NCBI RefSeq assembly: GCF_030464885.1
Contig: NZ_JALPRJ010000084.1
Span: 1 to 33,304 of the forward strand
DNA length: 33,304 bases
Direction: 5' to 3'
Source: Caballeronia sp. SEWSISQ10-4 2
GTDB lineage: Bacteria > Pseudomonadota > Gammaproteobacteria > Burkholderiales > Burkholderiaceae
Below the pieces are notes generated by a model. The model did no database searches and was not told the DNA's origin. It saw only the letters and a list, made by a program, of their open reading frames with translations. The position numbers and the translations under genes were made by a program. Positions within the stretch are counted from its first letter, which is position 1, and the number at the start of each line of letters is the position of its first letter. Positions 17,090-26,221 of the stretch are shown in pieces.

Positions 17090-17368
17090 ATGAAAACAGC
17101 TACTTTCCCGTCGGTGCGGGTCGAGCCAGAATTGCGCGAGGCTGCCGAAAGCGTCATGCAGAAAGGTGAGAGCCTCTCCGCTTTCGTCGAACAGGCGATC
17201 CGCGAGAATATCTTGCGCCGCCAGCATCATAGCGAGTTCGTTGCTCGAGGACTTGCGTCTCGTGACGACGCGAAGCGCGGCGGCGACTACATCTCGGCTG
17301 ACGAAATGCTTTCTCGCTTGAGCAAGCGGCTCGACGCCGCGAAAGCGCGGAGCAAGACGCACAGATGA
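17090..17368 (+). CDS. Ribbon-helix-helix antitoxin
   Basis: A 92-residue small protein. The N-terminal part (FPSVRVEPELREAAESVMQKGESLSAFVEQAIRENI, residues 5-40) has the beta strand followed by two helices of a ribbon-helix-helix DNA-binding fold. The basic, helical C-terminus (DEMLSRLSKRLDAAKARSK) would wrap the toxin. It overlaps the toxin start by four bases (ATGA), as is usual for such pairs. A near-perfect 26-bp palindrome just upstream is its likely operator. The ATG has GGAG eight bases upstream. Confidence 0.82.
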   Translation: MKTATFPSVRVEPELREAAESVMQKGESLSAFVEQAIRENILRRQHHSEFVARGLASRDDAKRGGDYISADEMLSRLSKRLDAAKARSKTHR

Positions 17369-17673
17369 CGTTCGAAATATGCTTTACCGGCAGTGCGGCA
17401 GACGATCTCGAACAACTTGACGACTTCATCCTCACACGCGATACCGTAGACGTGTCGCTCGCCGAGCGCGCTCTTAAGGCTGTGTACGAGGGCATCGGCA
17501 CTCTTCGCACCTCACCCTTTACCTGTCGAAAGGCTCAGTCGAACCTACCCTTTCTACGGGAACTCATTATCCCTTTTGGCCGATCCGGATATGTCGCGCC
17601 GTTCGAAATAGACGATAGCGACACGGTGACAGTTCTAGCCGTGCGACATCAATTGGAAGACGACTATCACTAA
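17365..17673 (+). CDS. ParE/RelE-family toxin
   Basis: A 102-residue type II toxin. The start FEICFTGSAADDLEQLDDFI, the central helix AERALKAVYEGIGTLRTSPFTCRK, and the strands RELIIPFGRSGYVAPFEIDDSDTVTVLAVRHQLEDDYH follow the ParE/RelE fold, ending in the usual VLAVRHQ(R/L)E motif. ParE members poison DNA gyrase and RelE members cut mRNA on ribosomes; which applies here is not evident. Translationally coupled to its antitoxin. Confidence 0.85.
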   Translation: MTFEICFTGSAADDLEQLDDFILTRDTVDVSLAERALKAVYEGIGTLRTSPFTCRKAQSNLPFLRELIIPFGRSGYVAPFEIDDSDTVTVLAVRHQLEDDYH

Positions 17674-17836
17674 GGCTTATTCTCGAAATGATTGATGCGA
17701 AGAACGCGCCGAAGCTTGAAGAATTCATAGCAAGACCGTTAGCGACACGTGGCTGAACGTAAGCGCAAGATCCGGGGCGCACCACACGGCCCCACGCACG
17801 ATGATGACCGGGACACCTCCCAAGGAGCCCCGAGTC

Positions 17837-19078
17837 ATGCACCCCTCTTCAAATCAGCGCGTCACCCTCCCACCGGCATTCCGCCGTCTGGCCTGGTCGA
17901 ATCTGCTGGCGCAATCCGCCGAGCAAATCAGTCTCGCTGCCGCGCCGCTCGTTGCAGTGTTCGTGCTGGGCGCAAACGCCGCGCAAACCGGCCTGTTGCA
18001 AACCGCTCAGACCTTGCCGTTCCTGCTGCTCTCACTGCCGATGGGTGTCTATGCCGATCGCCACTCGCGACGCGGACTGATGGCAAGCTCGGAAGCCGTT
18101 CGCGTATTGGCAATGATCGCGATCCTCGTGCTCATCGAAGCCCATCTGCTCACGTTGCCGTCGCTTGCCGTCTGCGGTTTCATCGGCGCGGCGGGCACGG
18201 TCGCTTACAGCGTCGCAGCACCGTCGCTCGTTCCTTCACTGGTGCCTCGCGCCGCGCTACCCGCGGCGAACGGCCGTATCGAGCTGGCAAGAAGCGTTGC
18301 GTATTCCGCTGGGCCTGCGATCGGCGGGGTGATAGTCGGGTCCGTGGGCGCGGGTTGGGCGTACGCGCTGGCGACCATCCTGTCGGCCTTCGCCGTCGCG
18401 CTGCTGCGCGCGTTGCCGGTCTCGGCGCATCTACCCAGGACCGGCCGGCATTTCCTCGCCGAGGTGCGCGAGGGGGCCGCCTTTGTATTTCGCGACCCGT
18501 TGCTTCGCCCCATTCTTCTGACCGCGGTTTTCTTCAACCTCGGCTATTTCGTCTTGCAGGCGGTCTACGTGGCCTACGCCGAGCATCATCTGCACATGTC
18601 GTCGGCTGTGATCGGCGTAAGTCTGGCGGCCTATGGCGCGGGCATGGTGGCCGGTGCGCTGGCGGGACCAGAAGTGTCTCGGCGAATCTGCTTCGGCCGG
18701 ACACTCGTGATCGGTCCGCTATGCGGCCTCCTGGCCTCGGTGCTGATGAGCGCAACACTATTCTTTCCCCACGTATGGATGGTTTGCATGAGCTTCTTCT
18801 TGCTCGGCGCCGGGCCGATACTGTGGACGATCGGATCAACGACGCTGCGCCAGGCGATCACGCCCCACACCATGCTCGGCAGAGTGTCGGCCATCATGAG
18901 CACCGCAACCTATGGCGCGCGTCCCGTTGGCGCGTTGCTTGGCGCAGCCCTCGCGACGCAGGCCGGCGTGAGCGCGTGCCTGCTGATGTCGACCGTGGCT
19001 TTTGCCGTCCAGTTAGCGGTTATTGTCATCTCTCCGGTCACGCAACTTGCGGCGGTGCCTGAAGCTGCGGCGTCTTGA
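17837..19078 (+). CDS. Major facilitator superfamily transporter (EntS-like exporter group)
   Basis: A 413-residue, about 12-helix membrane protein. The loop between helices 2 and 3 reads MGVYADRHSRRGLM, the MFS motif A. The N-terminal FRRLAWSNLLAQSAEQISLAAAPLVAVFVLG and the SAAATL/ARSVAYSAGPAIGG blocks fit the MFS_3/EntS-like group, often exporters of small metabolites. The ATG at 17837 has AAGGAG nine bases upstream, while the frame's earlier ATGs at 17801 and 17804 have none. Monocistronic as far as visible. A 437-residue arginine-rich reading in another frame over the same DNA is a shadow. Substrate unknown. Confidence 0.88.
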   Translation: MHPSSNQRVTLPPAFRRLAWSNLLAQSAEQISLAAAPLVAVFVLGANAAQTGLLQTAQTLPFLLLSLPMGVYADRHSRRGLMASSEAVRVLAMIAILVLIEAHLLTLPSLAVCGFIGAAGTVAYSVAAPSLVPSLVPRAALPAANGRIELARSVAYSAGPAIGGVIVGSVGAGWAYALATILSAFAVALLRALPVSAHLPRTGRHFLAEVREGAAFVFRDPLLRPILLTAVFFNLGYFVLQAVYVAYAEHHLHMSSAVIGVSLAAYGAGMVAGALAGPEVSRRICFGRTLVIGPLCGLLASVLMSATLFFPHVWMVCMSFFLLGAGPILWTIGSTTLRQAITPHTMLGRVSAIMSTATYGARPVGALLGAALATQAGVSACLLMSTVAFAVQLAVIVISPVTQLAAVPEAAAS

Positions 19079-19283
19079 TCGAGAATCACGCTTGGTAATT
19101 CACGCGACGCAAACGTTTGACAGGTGCCTCATCGCGGCAAAGCCTGATTGCCCTGCCACGACATCGGGCATTGCTGCTTACGGAATCAAGCGGCCGTTCA
19201 GGTTCGTTATCCATTAACATCTAGTCTCCATTGTCATACTTCGTCCCGACTGCTTTCGAGACTGCTCTCCCACCGATCATTCG

Positions 19284-20546
19284 ATGAACCATCCAGGACG
19301 CTCGCGACGCCGTTTGCTCATCAACGCCGCCCTCTTCGGCGCGGCAGGCATTACTGGACGCCTGGCGTCTGCCGCGCGTGAGATTCCATCGCTCCCGCGC
19401 GAAGCCCTCAAGCTGGAGCCGCCGGTCATTACGCCCATGATGTTCGGCGCCAAAGCCGACGGCAAGAGCGACGACGCCAAGGCGTTCAACGACATGTACG
19501 CCTACATGCGCAGCACGACTAGTCGCACCGTATTTCTCCGCGGTCGTCGATACTGTGCGAACGGCAGCATCTATGCATGCGACGTCTCGACCATCGGCGA
19601 GGGCGCAACGCTGATCAGTAGCGTGAACGGTGACGGCACCAGTTGCGCTTTCGAATGGGGCGGCTCGGATACATTCGTGACCGGCCTCGTCTTCGATCTG
19701 TCCAACCACGGAAAGACTACGATGCACGGTATTCTCAACGCGCGCGACAACGCCTTCAATCAGCGCTTCTTTGGCAATCGAGTCATGGCGCGCACGACGG
19801 AACCGTCAAAGCTGCAGTCGAACATCTTCGGGCTGTGGGTCCTCGGCACGGGTCTCAACGGCCTTTACGTGCTGGACAATCAGTTCGAGCAGTGCTCATA
19901 CGGCGTCCAGGTCAACAACCAGGACGGGTTGGAAAAGAGCGTCCGCAAGAAACCGCTCGGAGAGCCTTCGCAACACATTCACATCCGTGGCAACACGTGT
20001 ATCGATGCAACGATCGGCGTGAATACGCCGCACATCATGTGCTCGAACGTGGTGATAGAAGGCAACACAATCACGCCGCAACACCTGCATCTCGATCTGC
20101 CGCTCAACGTGGCACATGTAACAGAACTGGTGGTGTACGGGAATACGGTGACGTCGAATACGGCGAGCGCGAATGGGACACTTCATATTGAGGACGCCAG
20201 CGGCGCGGTGACGGTAAGCGCGAACGTCATAACTGCGCTCGCCGCCAACAACGGCATTCAGTTCGGCGTCGATCCGAGCGTGAGCCACGACGCACGGCCC
20301 GCCATGCGCGCCGTCATCATGGCCAATCATGTGCAGGGATCGATTACGCATGGCGAGACGGTCGGCATTTTGCTGCCGGACCCCGGCACCACCAACACCA
20401 CGGTCACGGGTAACTATGTGGCAGGCTTCGCGCAGGGTATCAATGCGGTGGCAACATCTACCGTATTCGGCAACACGATCGCAAACTGCCCCGCTCCATT
20501 GCGCCTGTCGAAGGACAGTGCAGCGGCTCAGAACGTAGTCAAGTGA
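19284..20546 (+). CDS. Exported right-handed beta-helix (pectate-lyase-like) protein
   Basis: A 420-residue protein with a Tat-like signal (SRRRLLINAALFGAAGITGRLASA). After it comes the start of a pectate-lyase superfamily fold (MMFGAKADGKSDDAKAFNDMYAYM, compare FGAKGDGxTDDTxA). Repeating short strands with Asn ladders follow (LDNQFEQC, IRGNTCIDA, IEGNTITPQ, VYGNTVTSN, VSANVITAL, VTGNYVAGF, VFGNTIANC). Such proteins bind or cleave acidic polysaccharides. It ends eight bases from the oppositely oriented polymerase gene, which suggests a role on the same polysaccharide. No catalytic residues could be assigned. No clear ribosome site precedes the ATG. Confidence 0.78.
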   Translation: MNHPGRSRRRLLINAALFGAAGITGRLASAAREIPSLPREALKLEPPVITPMMFGAKADGKSDDAKAFNDMYAYMRSTTSRTVFLRGRRYCANGSIYACDVSTIGEGATLISSVNGDGTSCAFEWGGSDTFVTGLVFDLSNHGKTTMHGILNARDNAFNQRFFGNRVMARTTEPSKLQSNIFGLWVLGTGLNGLYVLDNQFEQCSYGVQVNNQDGLEKSVRKKPLGEPSQHIHIRGNTCIDATIGVNTPHIMCSNVVIEGNTITPQHLHLDLPLNVAHVTELVVYGNTVTSNTASANGTLHIEDASGAVTVSANVITALAANNGIQFGVDPSVSHDARPAMRAVIMANHVQGSITHGETVGILLPDPGTTNTTVTGNYVAGFAQGINAVATSTVFGNTIANCPAPLRLSKDSAAAQNVVK

Positions 20547-20554
20547 TCAGCAGG

Positions 20555-21919
20555 TCAGGAGTTCACCACTGGCGGCGAAGACAACGGGTTGTCCACCGAT
20601 TGATGGGCGACGGCTGTGGGCGCAAACAGGTTGACCGATTCCCGGAAGCCGCGAAAGCCGGCTATTCTGCGCGGCATCTTGATCTTGCGTCGCGGGATCA
20701 TCTGCGGCACGAACACCATACCGATTACGTACATCATCGGCGCGCCCGCAATCGGCTGAGAGATCAGAGCGGTGATCAATAGCGGGGCACATGCTGCGAC
20801 CTTCTTCCAGTTCATGCCAGGTCCAAGCCTCAAGCCCGACAACAAAAGCACCTGACAGGCGAATCCAAACAAGCCGATCATGCCCAATTCGGCGACCAGG
20901 CAAATGCCGTCGTTCTTGGCAAGGCTCGAGTAGAGCCCGTTGCCCAACGGATTCTGACGCACTTCCTCAAGGCCCCGTTTGATCGACTCCGAGCGGTCGG
21001 ACAACGACGCGCCATGCGTAACTGCCTTATCCTCCAGACCAATGTAGGGCGTGTACATGGAGACGGGATAAACAAGGCCGATCATCACCGCCGTCAGCAC
21101 CACGCGCCATGCACGAACGCGCGTGCCTGAGAACAGGGCGATGGCGCCCACGGTCATCACGAGCAAAACGATCCCTAGCGACGAAAACGCACAGATTGTT
21201 CCACCGGCAAGACCGAACATAATGATCTTCGAACGCCGCGTGAAGGCTTCGTACGCGAGACAAAAGCAGGCCACTGCCTGATAGATGCCCGCCTCACGAA
21301 AGAACCCGCAATAGCGGTCGAGTTTCACCGAACCTGAAACAAAGTCCCCATAAAGCATGGAGAACGGGAAATAGATAGCGCCGGTGGTGGTCTGCTGATG
21401 CAGCGTGACTTCGGTGTACCCCTTCACTGCGACCGTGAACAAGAACAGCGATTCCTTGCTCCCAAGTATGGTCGAGAGCATGACGGTGACCACGCTGGAT
21501 AGTCCGAGGACAGCTATGACCGTACACAACGTCCTGAAGAATGTGCGGTTAGCTTCCTCATCCATGAGGAACGCACCATAAGCCAGCGCGACTACGATCG
21601 TTGCCATGAACTCCTTGAACATCCAGTCAAGCTCTGACATCTGGAAGACGACCGAGATTGGACAGATGTACAGCCAGTAAACACCAAGCAAGCCGAGCAG
21701 TGTCGCGACGTCCCAGCGGATGGCCGCGTTGGAGTACCGCGTTTTCCTTATATTGTGCAGCACGTGCAAACCAGTGAGTGGCAACGCGAGCGCTATGCCT
21801 ATCGATGTATAAGTTTCACCGAGCGCAGCCGGGCGCATCAAAAACAGATTGAGAACCAGCCCTAGACTGACCAGGCCGGTAACGCTGGGGGCTTTCAAAG
21901 AAAGTCGTCGCATCTGCAT
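20555..21919 (-). CDS. Wzy/WaaL-type O-antigen or exopolysaccharide polymerase
   Basis: A 454-residue integral membrane protein with about ten or more helices. The periplasmic blocks KLDRYCGFFREAGIYQAVACF and DRSESIKRGLEEVRQNPLGNGLYSS match the Wzy_C-type pattern (R.GFF.E and R...G...NPL.G.G), where arginines act in polymerisation. It would join undecaprenyl-linked oligosaccharide repeats at the outer face of the inner membrane. Starts at 21919 or 21913 are both possible; AAGGTGG lies upstream. A decayed Wzx flippase gene lies just upstream on the same strand, so its original operon is broken. Confidence 0.75.
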   Translation of the reverse strand: MQMRRLSLKAPSVTGLVSLGLVLNLFLMRPAALGETYTSIGIALALPLTGLHVLHNIRKTRYSNAAIRWDVATLLGLLGVYWLYICPISVVFQMSELDWMFKEFMATIVVALAYGAFLMDEEANRTFFRTLCTVIAVLGLSSVVTVMLSTILGSKESLFLFTVAVKGYTEVTLHQQTTTGAIYFPFSMLYGDFVSGSVKLDRYCGFFREAGIYQAVACFCLAYEAFTRRSKIIMFGLAGGTICAFSSLGIVLLVMTVGAIALFSGTRVRAWRVVLTAVMIGLVYPVSMYTPYIGLEDKAVTHGASLSDRSESIKRGLEEVRQNPLGNGLYSSLAKNDGICLVAELGMIGLFGFACQVLLLSGLRLGPGMNWKKVAACAPLLITALISQPIAGAPMMYVIGMVFVPQMIPRRKIKMPRRIAGFRGFRESVNLFAPTAVAHQSVDNPLSSPPVVNS

Positions 21920-22024
21920 GCTCGTTTGCCACCTTGTTAAACGATAAAAGGATCCTGGCCGTGATGCTGTTCGAGTCTTCGGTACAAATAGCCGAGGCCT
22001 CCTTCACAGCGGGACGCATGTCGA

Positions 22025-22696
22025 TCACGGCCGTGCCAGGGTGGATGTTCGTATAGGGTCATGCTCATCGGAAAATACCTTGACGCAGCAGTTGCACGTG
22101 TGGGCCAACACACCCTCCGTGAGAACCATGACGCCGGTTGCACCGTCGATCCCCGAAATGTTGCTTACGGGCGAGAAACGCCGCACCGATACTTGACAAA
22201 GACGCGCTGATATAGACCATCGACAAGCCGGCAAGCTTGTTGACCGTGGCAAACAAGATCAAGCCAACCTGATACGACCTTGAGAGCGCGGCAACAACCA
22301 TGACAAGATTGAAGAACCCGGGGATATAGGCAATCGCCCCGTATGTCCGCCACTGGATCAAGGACGGTCCCACGAAAGAGAGCACCGTCGCGACGTCTGA
22401 CGAAGCCACCGCGCCGCAGCAATATGGTTCGTGCATGGTCTCGTCGGCCTTATCTCCGTATTGCCTGGAAAATACCGGCCAGAGGACTCGACTGAGCATG
22501 TTGATGAACTGAAAGGCGATTCTCGACAACGTGCGATAAGCGTTGACACGGCGAGCACAGGCGTTCCGAACACGGCTTCGGCCAGGATTACCATTGTCTG
22601 GTTGCTGGACGCGTTTGCCGCCTGCAACACCAGGAAGGACAAGCCCGGAGCAACCATGCTGACCAGTTCGGCTTTGCTCGCACCATTGAAACTCAA
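22025..22696 (-). pseudogene. Remnant of a Wzx-type polysaccharide flippase (3' half, frameshifted)
   Basis: Pieces of one membrane protein lie in several frames. From 22696: APGLSFLVLQAANASSNQTM and VFGTPVLAVSTL. In the frame of 22065-22727: LSRIAFQFINMLSRVLWPVF, then VGPSLIQWRTYGAIAYIPGF and FATVNKLAGLSMVYISASL. In the frame ending at 22025: PVSNISGIDGATGVMVLTEG. Together they follow the second half of a Wzx/PST-family lipopolysaccharide flippase. The first ~200 residues were not found upstream. At least two frame changes are needed, so the gene is dead. It lies 105 bp upstream of the Wzy-like gene on the same strand. Confidence 0.7.
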
Positions 22697-22727
22697 TCAA
22701 CTCAACCACTACTGAGTGCCAGCGCAA

Positions 22728-24136
22728 GGTCGCGTCCTTGCAAGCACTCGCGTTCGCACCATTCGAATCCTTTGGGCTCGTTTGACGCTTCCGATAATAC
22801 GCAGCCGAATTAATGACGCAATCGGCTTGACCGATGTAGACAAGATGTTGGCGCGTGAGGAACAGCCCGTACCATTTGTCATCTCAATGGCAAGTCCTCA
22901 GAGTCAACTTTGATTCGTCATGCTTAGTCATTTACGACACCTGCCCAACGAAAATTCTGAGCTGCCCACGGCGAAAAGGCAATCGCCGATGCCGCCAATA
23001 AGAGCGTTCTCGATCTGATCAACATCGGCGGCCCAGGCACAACTGTGAGACGCAGATGTGAAACGTTTGCGTCGTCCGTACACATGGAATGTGCAACGAG
23101 CCTGATGTCCGATTACGTTCGGACCTTCGGGCACGATCTATATCGCGTCCGTTGTCACAGCACCTACTTTCTGCGTACCGTCGATGCCGACGCTCGGTCC
23201 GTGTTCCGGAATGGCGACGAGGTGCCCGGCTGGAAAGTGCGACCAACGAGCAACGAGAACACGTCGGGGGTGGACTGGTTTGCACTGTCACATGCTTCGT
23301 CTGCCTGATGACCCATCCGACACGTCGCAGTTTTTCTATGACATCGCTTGCGACAACTTCGGCATCCGATCTTTTGCCTGTGCCCTGACACCTCGTGACG
23401 ATTTCAATATTTATAAGTTCATATCTTTATCTATACTCGAATCCTATTAAGATTATGTGTCTAAGATGGATCAATAATTGGGTTATCCGCAACTAAAAAT
23501 TGCTGTTAAATTTCTATTCATCTGGTTAGACATAATTTTAAAGATGTATTATCAGCAGTAATGCCGGGTCGCTCTGGACCTGCCGCGTTGCAGTCTTTCG
23601 TTTGACGGTGCAGTTGTCCGAGCATCGTCGCATCGAACTATCTCAGCGGAACGTCCTGAAGTGTGGGTTCGAGGGCGCTTCGCGCTTCCGTAGTGATCGT
23701 ATGAAACGCAGCAGTGAGAACGTTGTGGTCCCGACGGCCAGGCTATTCCGCCATCTCGCACCGTTCGCTGAACCTTGCGGAGTCTAAATGAGTCATTGCG
23801 AATGCCCATATCGTCCGCTCCAGGAACGCCTGGCAGCCGTTGAAAACACGCCCTCCACGGGGCCACGATGTTGTCGAAGATTGCGATGCGGAGACCAAAG
23901 TTCGATTGAATGTGCGATAGCGCACAGTTGAAAACCAATAAACAAGATCTCCGTTTTTGAAGCCGGATTTGACGATTGCTATCGCTATTAAAATAGCAGT
24001 CGTATCGATGGCTTCTATATGACGTTTTACCTTGGCAGTGAGCCCCTATTATTTTTTTATTACCTCGCATCAATTGCAATGTCGGCGCGGCAAATCCTCA
24101 CCGGCACAATAGAAAGCAATCCTGTCAGGAGGCTGT
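22728..24136. other. 1.4-kb region without a confident gene
   Basis: No complete gene is recognisable. A plus-strand stretch at 23102-23308 (SDYVRTFGHDLYRVRCHSTY, then NGDEVPGWKVRP and ENTSGVDWFAL) has the GC-rich third positions of real coding DNA and may be a fragment. A minus-strand stretch around 23800-23960 (NCALSHIQSNFGLRIAIFDN) may be another. Bases 23400-23560 are strikingly AT-rich compared with the rest of the window. The region looks like decayed polysaccharide-cluster or transferred DNA ahead of the AraC-type gene. Confidence 0.4.
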
Positions 24137-24892
24137 ATGGGCGACGCTGAACGCAATCTGTACCTGCTGGGCCTCGGCGAAAGCTGGCAGGACCTCAACT
24201 GGAACGTTGCGCCCATGCAAGTCGGCATCGTGTTCTTCCAGGACTTGGCACATGTCGCTTCGGGCAGCGTGCCGGATACGATCACTGGCGTGTTGCACGT
24301 GATCAACGAGATGCCCTCGCTAGAGGGCGCAGATGGTGGTCGTATCTATAACGTGCGGCTGGTACTTGCGCCGCGAACGACTCCACACTCTGCGTCCGTC
24401 ACGCAGTACGGCCTGGAACAACGTAAAGCGCTGGCAAGCGTATCGCCGGTCGCCGATACCCATTCCGGTTCCACCGCGGATCAACCTTGGGCATCACACG
24501 TCCAGTTGAATGGCCGTGGAGGGCAGGTTCATCTGGAGTCCCCCATTCTTGCGTCAAGGGGCAGCGGGAAGATTCATGCTTCTGCAGAGTGGCTGACGGA
24601 GAACTGCGAGCGTCTGATCTCTGTAGCCGAGGCCGCTCAGGCGGTAGCAATGAGCAAGCGCAACTTCCTGCGGCGGTTCCGTGAGGAGATGGGCATGACG
24701 CCTTCCGAGTACTTGCTATGCGCCCGATTACATCGTACTTGTCAGCTGCTGAGGGAAAGCGACCTGCCGATCGACAAGATCGCCCGCCGCAGTGGCATGG
24801 GCAGTGGTGCGCGGCTAGCCAAGGTTTTTCGTAAGCGGCTCAACATGTCGCCAACGGCCTTCCGCGCGCGCGCACGTCTTGAAGCCGCCTGA
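24137..24892 (+). CDS. AraC-family transcriptional regulator
   Basis: A 251-residue regulator. The C-terminal ~100 residues hold two helix-turn-helix units: VAEAAQAVAMSKRNFLRRFREEMGMTPSEYLLCARL (about 163-197) and IDKIARRSGMGSGARLAKVFRKRLNMSPTAFR (about 212-243). The second unit contains the family's conserved KVFRKRLNMSPTAFR end. The N-terminal ~145 residues resemble a degenerate DJ-1/PfpI-like (GlxA-type) sensor domain only loosely; no ligand site can be named. AGGAGG lies four bases before the ATG, so the start is secure. Target genes are unknown; the neighbouring polysaccharide genes are candidates. Confidence 0.85.
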   Translation: MGDAERNLYLLGLGESWQDLNWNVAPMQVGIVFFQDLAHVASGSVPDTITGVLHVINEMPSLEGADGGRIYNVRLVLAPRTTPHSASVTQYGLEQRKALASVSPVADTHSGSTADQPWASHVQLNGRGGQVHLESPILASRGSGKIHASAEWLTENCERLISVAEAAQAVAMSKRNFLRRFREEMGMTPSEYLLCARLHRTCQLLRESDLPIDKIARRSGMGSGARLAKVFRKRLNMSPTAFRARARLEAA

Positions 24893-25171
24893 GTGCCTGC
24901 GAGCGTGTACTGCGATGAAAGCGCCAAAGTAGCGAATCGAACCACCGCGCTCGCGCTTCCCGGCATTGGGGCAGCAGCCGGGAACAGCAACTATTTCGCG
25001 CACAGCGACGCGACCTGGATAGTAACGTCCCTGATCCGATGCGCCATACCTCTCGCATTTTTCCACGCGGAACGATTTTTGCTCGTGGTCTGTTGATACG
25101 ACTTAAAGATAGCCCGGGTTACGCCGCCTCTCCAAACCGGGCACGTCGTATCCAACTGCCACGGAGGTCGT

Positions 25172-25795
25172 GTGGACGAGAAAGTGCGTCAACTGATGGC
25201 GCAAATAAACGTACTGGAAGATGAACTGAGAGCCGTTTTGCATCGGGCTGAAGTGCCATTGTTCTACCGCCTTGACGGCAAGCGGATCAAATTCGATCAC
25301 ACCGTCAGGGAAGCACACCGGCGATCGAAGACGGGACTGCTGCGCTGGCTGGTCAAAAGCCGTCCGCCTACCATCGTGGTCGCACCGGTCATCTATGGAC
25401 TGATCCTGCCGTTGCTGTTCCTCGACCTCGGCTTGACGGCGTATCAAACCATCTGCTTTCCCGTGTACAGGATCAACAAGGTAAAGCGTTCGGACTATAT
25501 CGTGATGGACCGGTGGCACCTGAGTTACCTGAATTTCATGGAAAAGTTCAATTGCGCGTACTGCGCGTATGCCAACGGCCTGCTCGCTTATGGAACCGAG
25601 ATTGCCGCGCGTACCGAGCAGTACTGGTGCCCCATCAAGCACGCTCGGAAAATGCTCGGCGCATCGCCCCGAGTTCACGGGTTCCTCGCCTACGGCGATG
25701 GTGAAAATTACGAAGAGCGGCTGTCCGGGTTCCGCGAAGCACTTGCCACGGATACCGTCAAGCCGGATGCTCCGGACGCCCCGCCTTCACCATGA
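25172..25795 (+). CDS. Conserved hypothetical membrane protein with Cys/His cluster
   Basis: A 207-residue protein starting at GTG, with GGAGG four bases upstream (25163-25167). Order of parts: an N-terminal coiled-coil-like helix (VRQLMAQINVLEDELRAVLHRA), a basic stretch, one long hydrophobic segment (residues about 66-98, enough for one or two helices), then a soluble part. That part contains Cys128 and Cys131 (FNCAYCAYANG), Cys153 and His157 (YWCPIKHARK), and ends in a Pro/Asp-rich tail. The spacing C-x2-C-x21-C-x3-H would suit a metal or Fe-S site facing the cytoplasm. I do not recognise a named family. It seems to stand alone. Confidence 0.75.
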   Translation: MDEKVRQLMAQINVLEDELRAVLHRAEVPLFYRLDGKRIKFDHTVREAHRRSKTGLLRWLVKSRPPTIVVAPVIYGLILPLLFLDLGLTAYQTICFPVYRINKVKRSDYIVMDRWHLSYLNFMEKFNCAYCAYANGLLAYGTEIAARTEQYWCPIKHARKMLGASPRVHGFLAYGDGENYEERLSGFREALATDTVKPDAPDAPPSP

Positions 25796-26221
25796 GTTTT
25801 GCAGGCCTGCACGAACAAGATGTTTAGCGCTGCCGAACTGGTGCGCCCACTTTTTTATTGCCGGTGCCGCATGAACAGGTGCCGGCAAACCCTTCCGGCC
25901 AGCGGCTCTCCTTGCCGATAGCAATCGTTTGCGCCGTTCGTTCCAGACCGCGTTTTCGGCGAGACTAATCCACGCGCCTGACGTCAGTGACCGGTCTTGT
26001 TGCGGATCAGGACACGGCCTTCCCATGAGTCGAAGCGTGCCCGGGGGCTGCACACGCAAGAAGCGTACTGCCGGTGCGGACTGGTAATTGCTCCAAGTCA
26101 GGTGCTTTACGTCTTTAGTGAACGGCGTGATGTCTCCTGACAGGAAAAATCGACCGCAGCAGCGCTCTGCGGGACATATGCAACGCCTGTCAACGGCAAC
26201 GATTTAAACCAGTCTCAAACC
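25796..26221. other. Intergenic region with a long hairpin
   Basis: No gene is supported. Bases 25858-25868 and 25878-25888 form an 11-bp stem (TTGCCGGTGCC with GGTGCCGGCAA, two G-T pairs) and a 9-base loop. It lies about 60 bp after the stop of the preceding gene and may end its transcript, although the T-run (25851-25856) lies before rather than after the stem. A minus-strand reading at 25787-26059 has no recognisable content. Confidence 0.4.

Noticed and set aside
17749..19062. 437-residue plus-strand frame overlapping the MFS gene
   Set aside because: Arg-rich with no membrane segments, while the overlapping frame encodes a full MFS protein with motif A and a ribosome site.
23552..24079. 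175-residue minus-strand frame
   Set aside because: No convincing family match over its length; at best it contains a short decayed fragment, so it is described only as part of the gene-poor region.
25787..26059. 90-residue minus-strand frame
   Set aside because: No recognisable domain, Arg-rich, and covers a hairpin; treated as non-coding.
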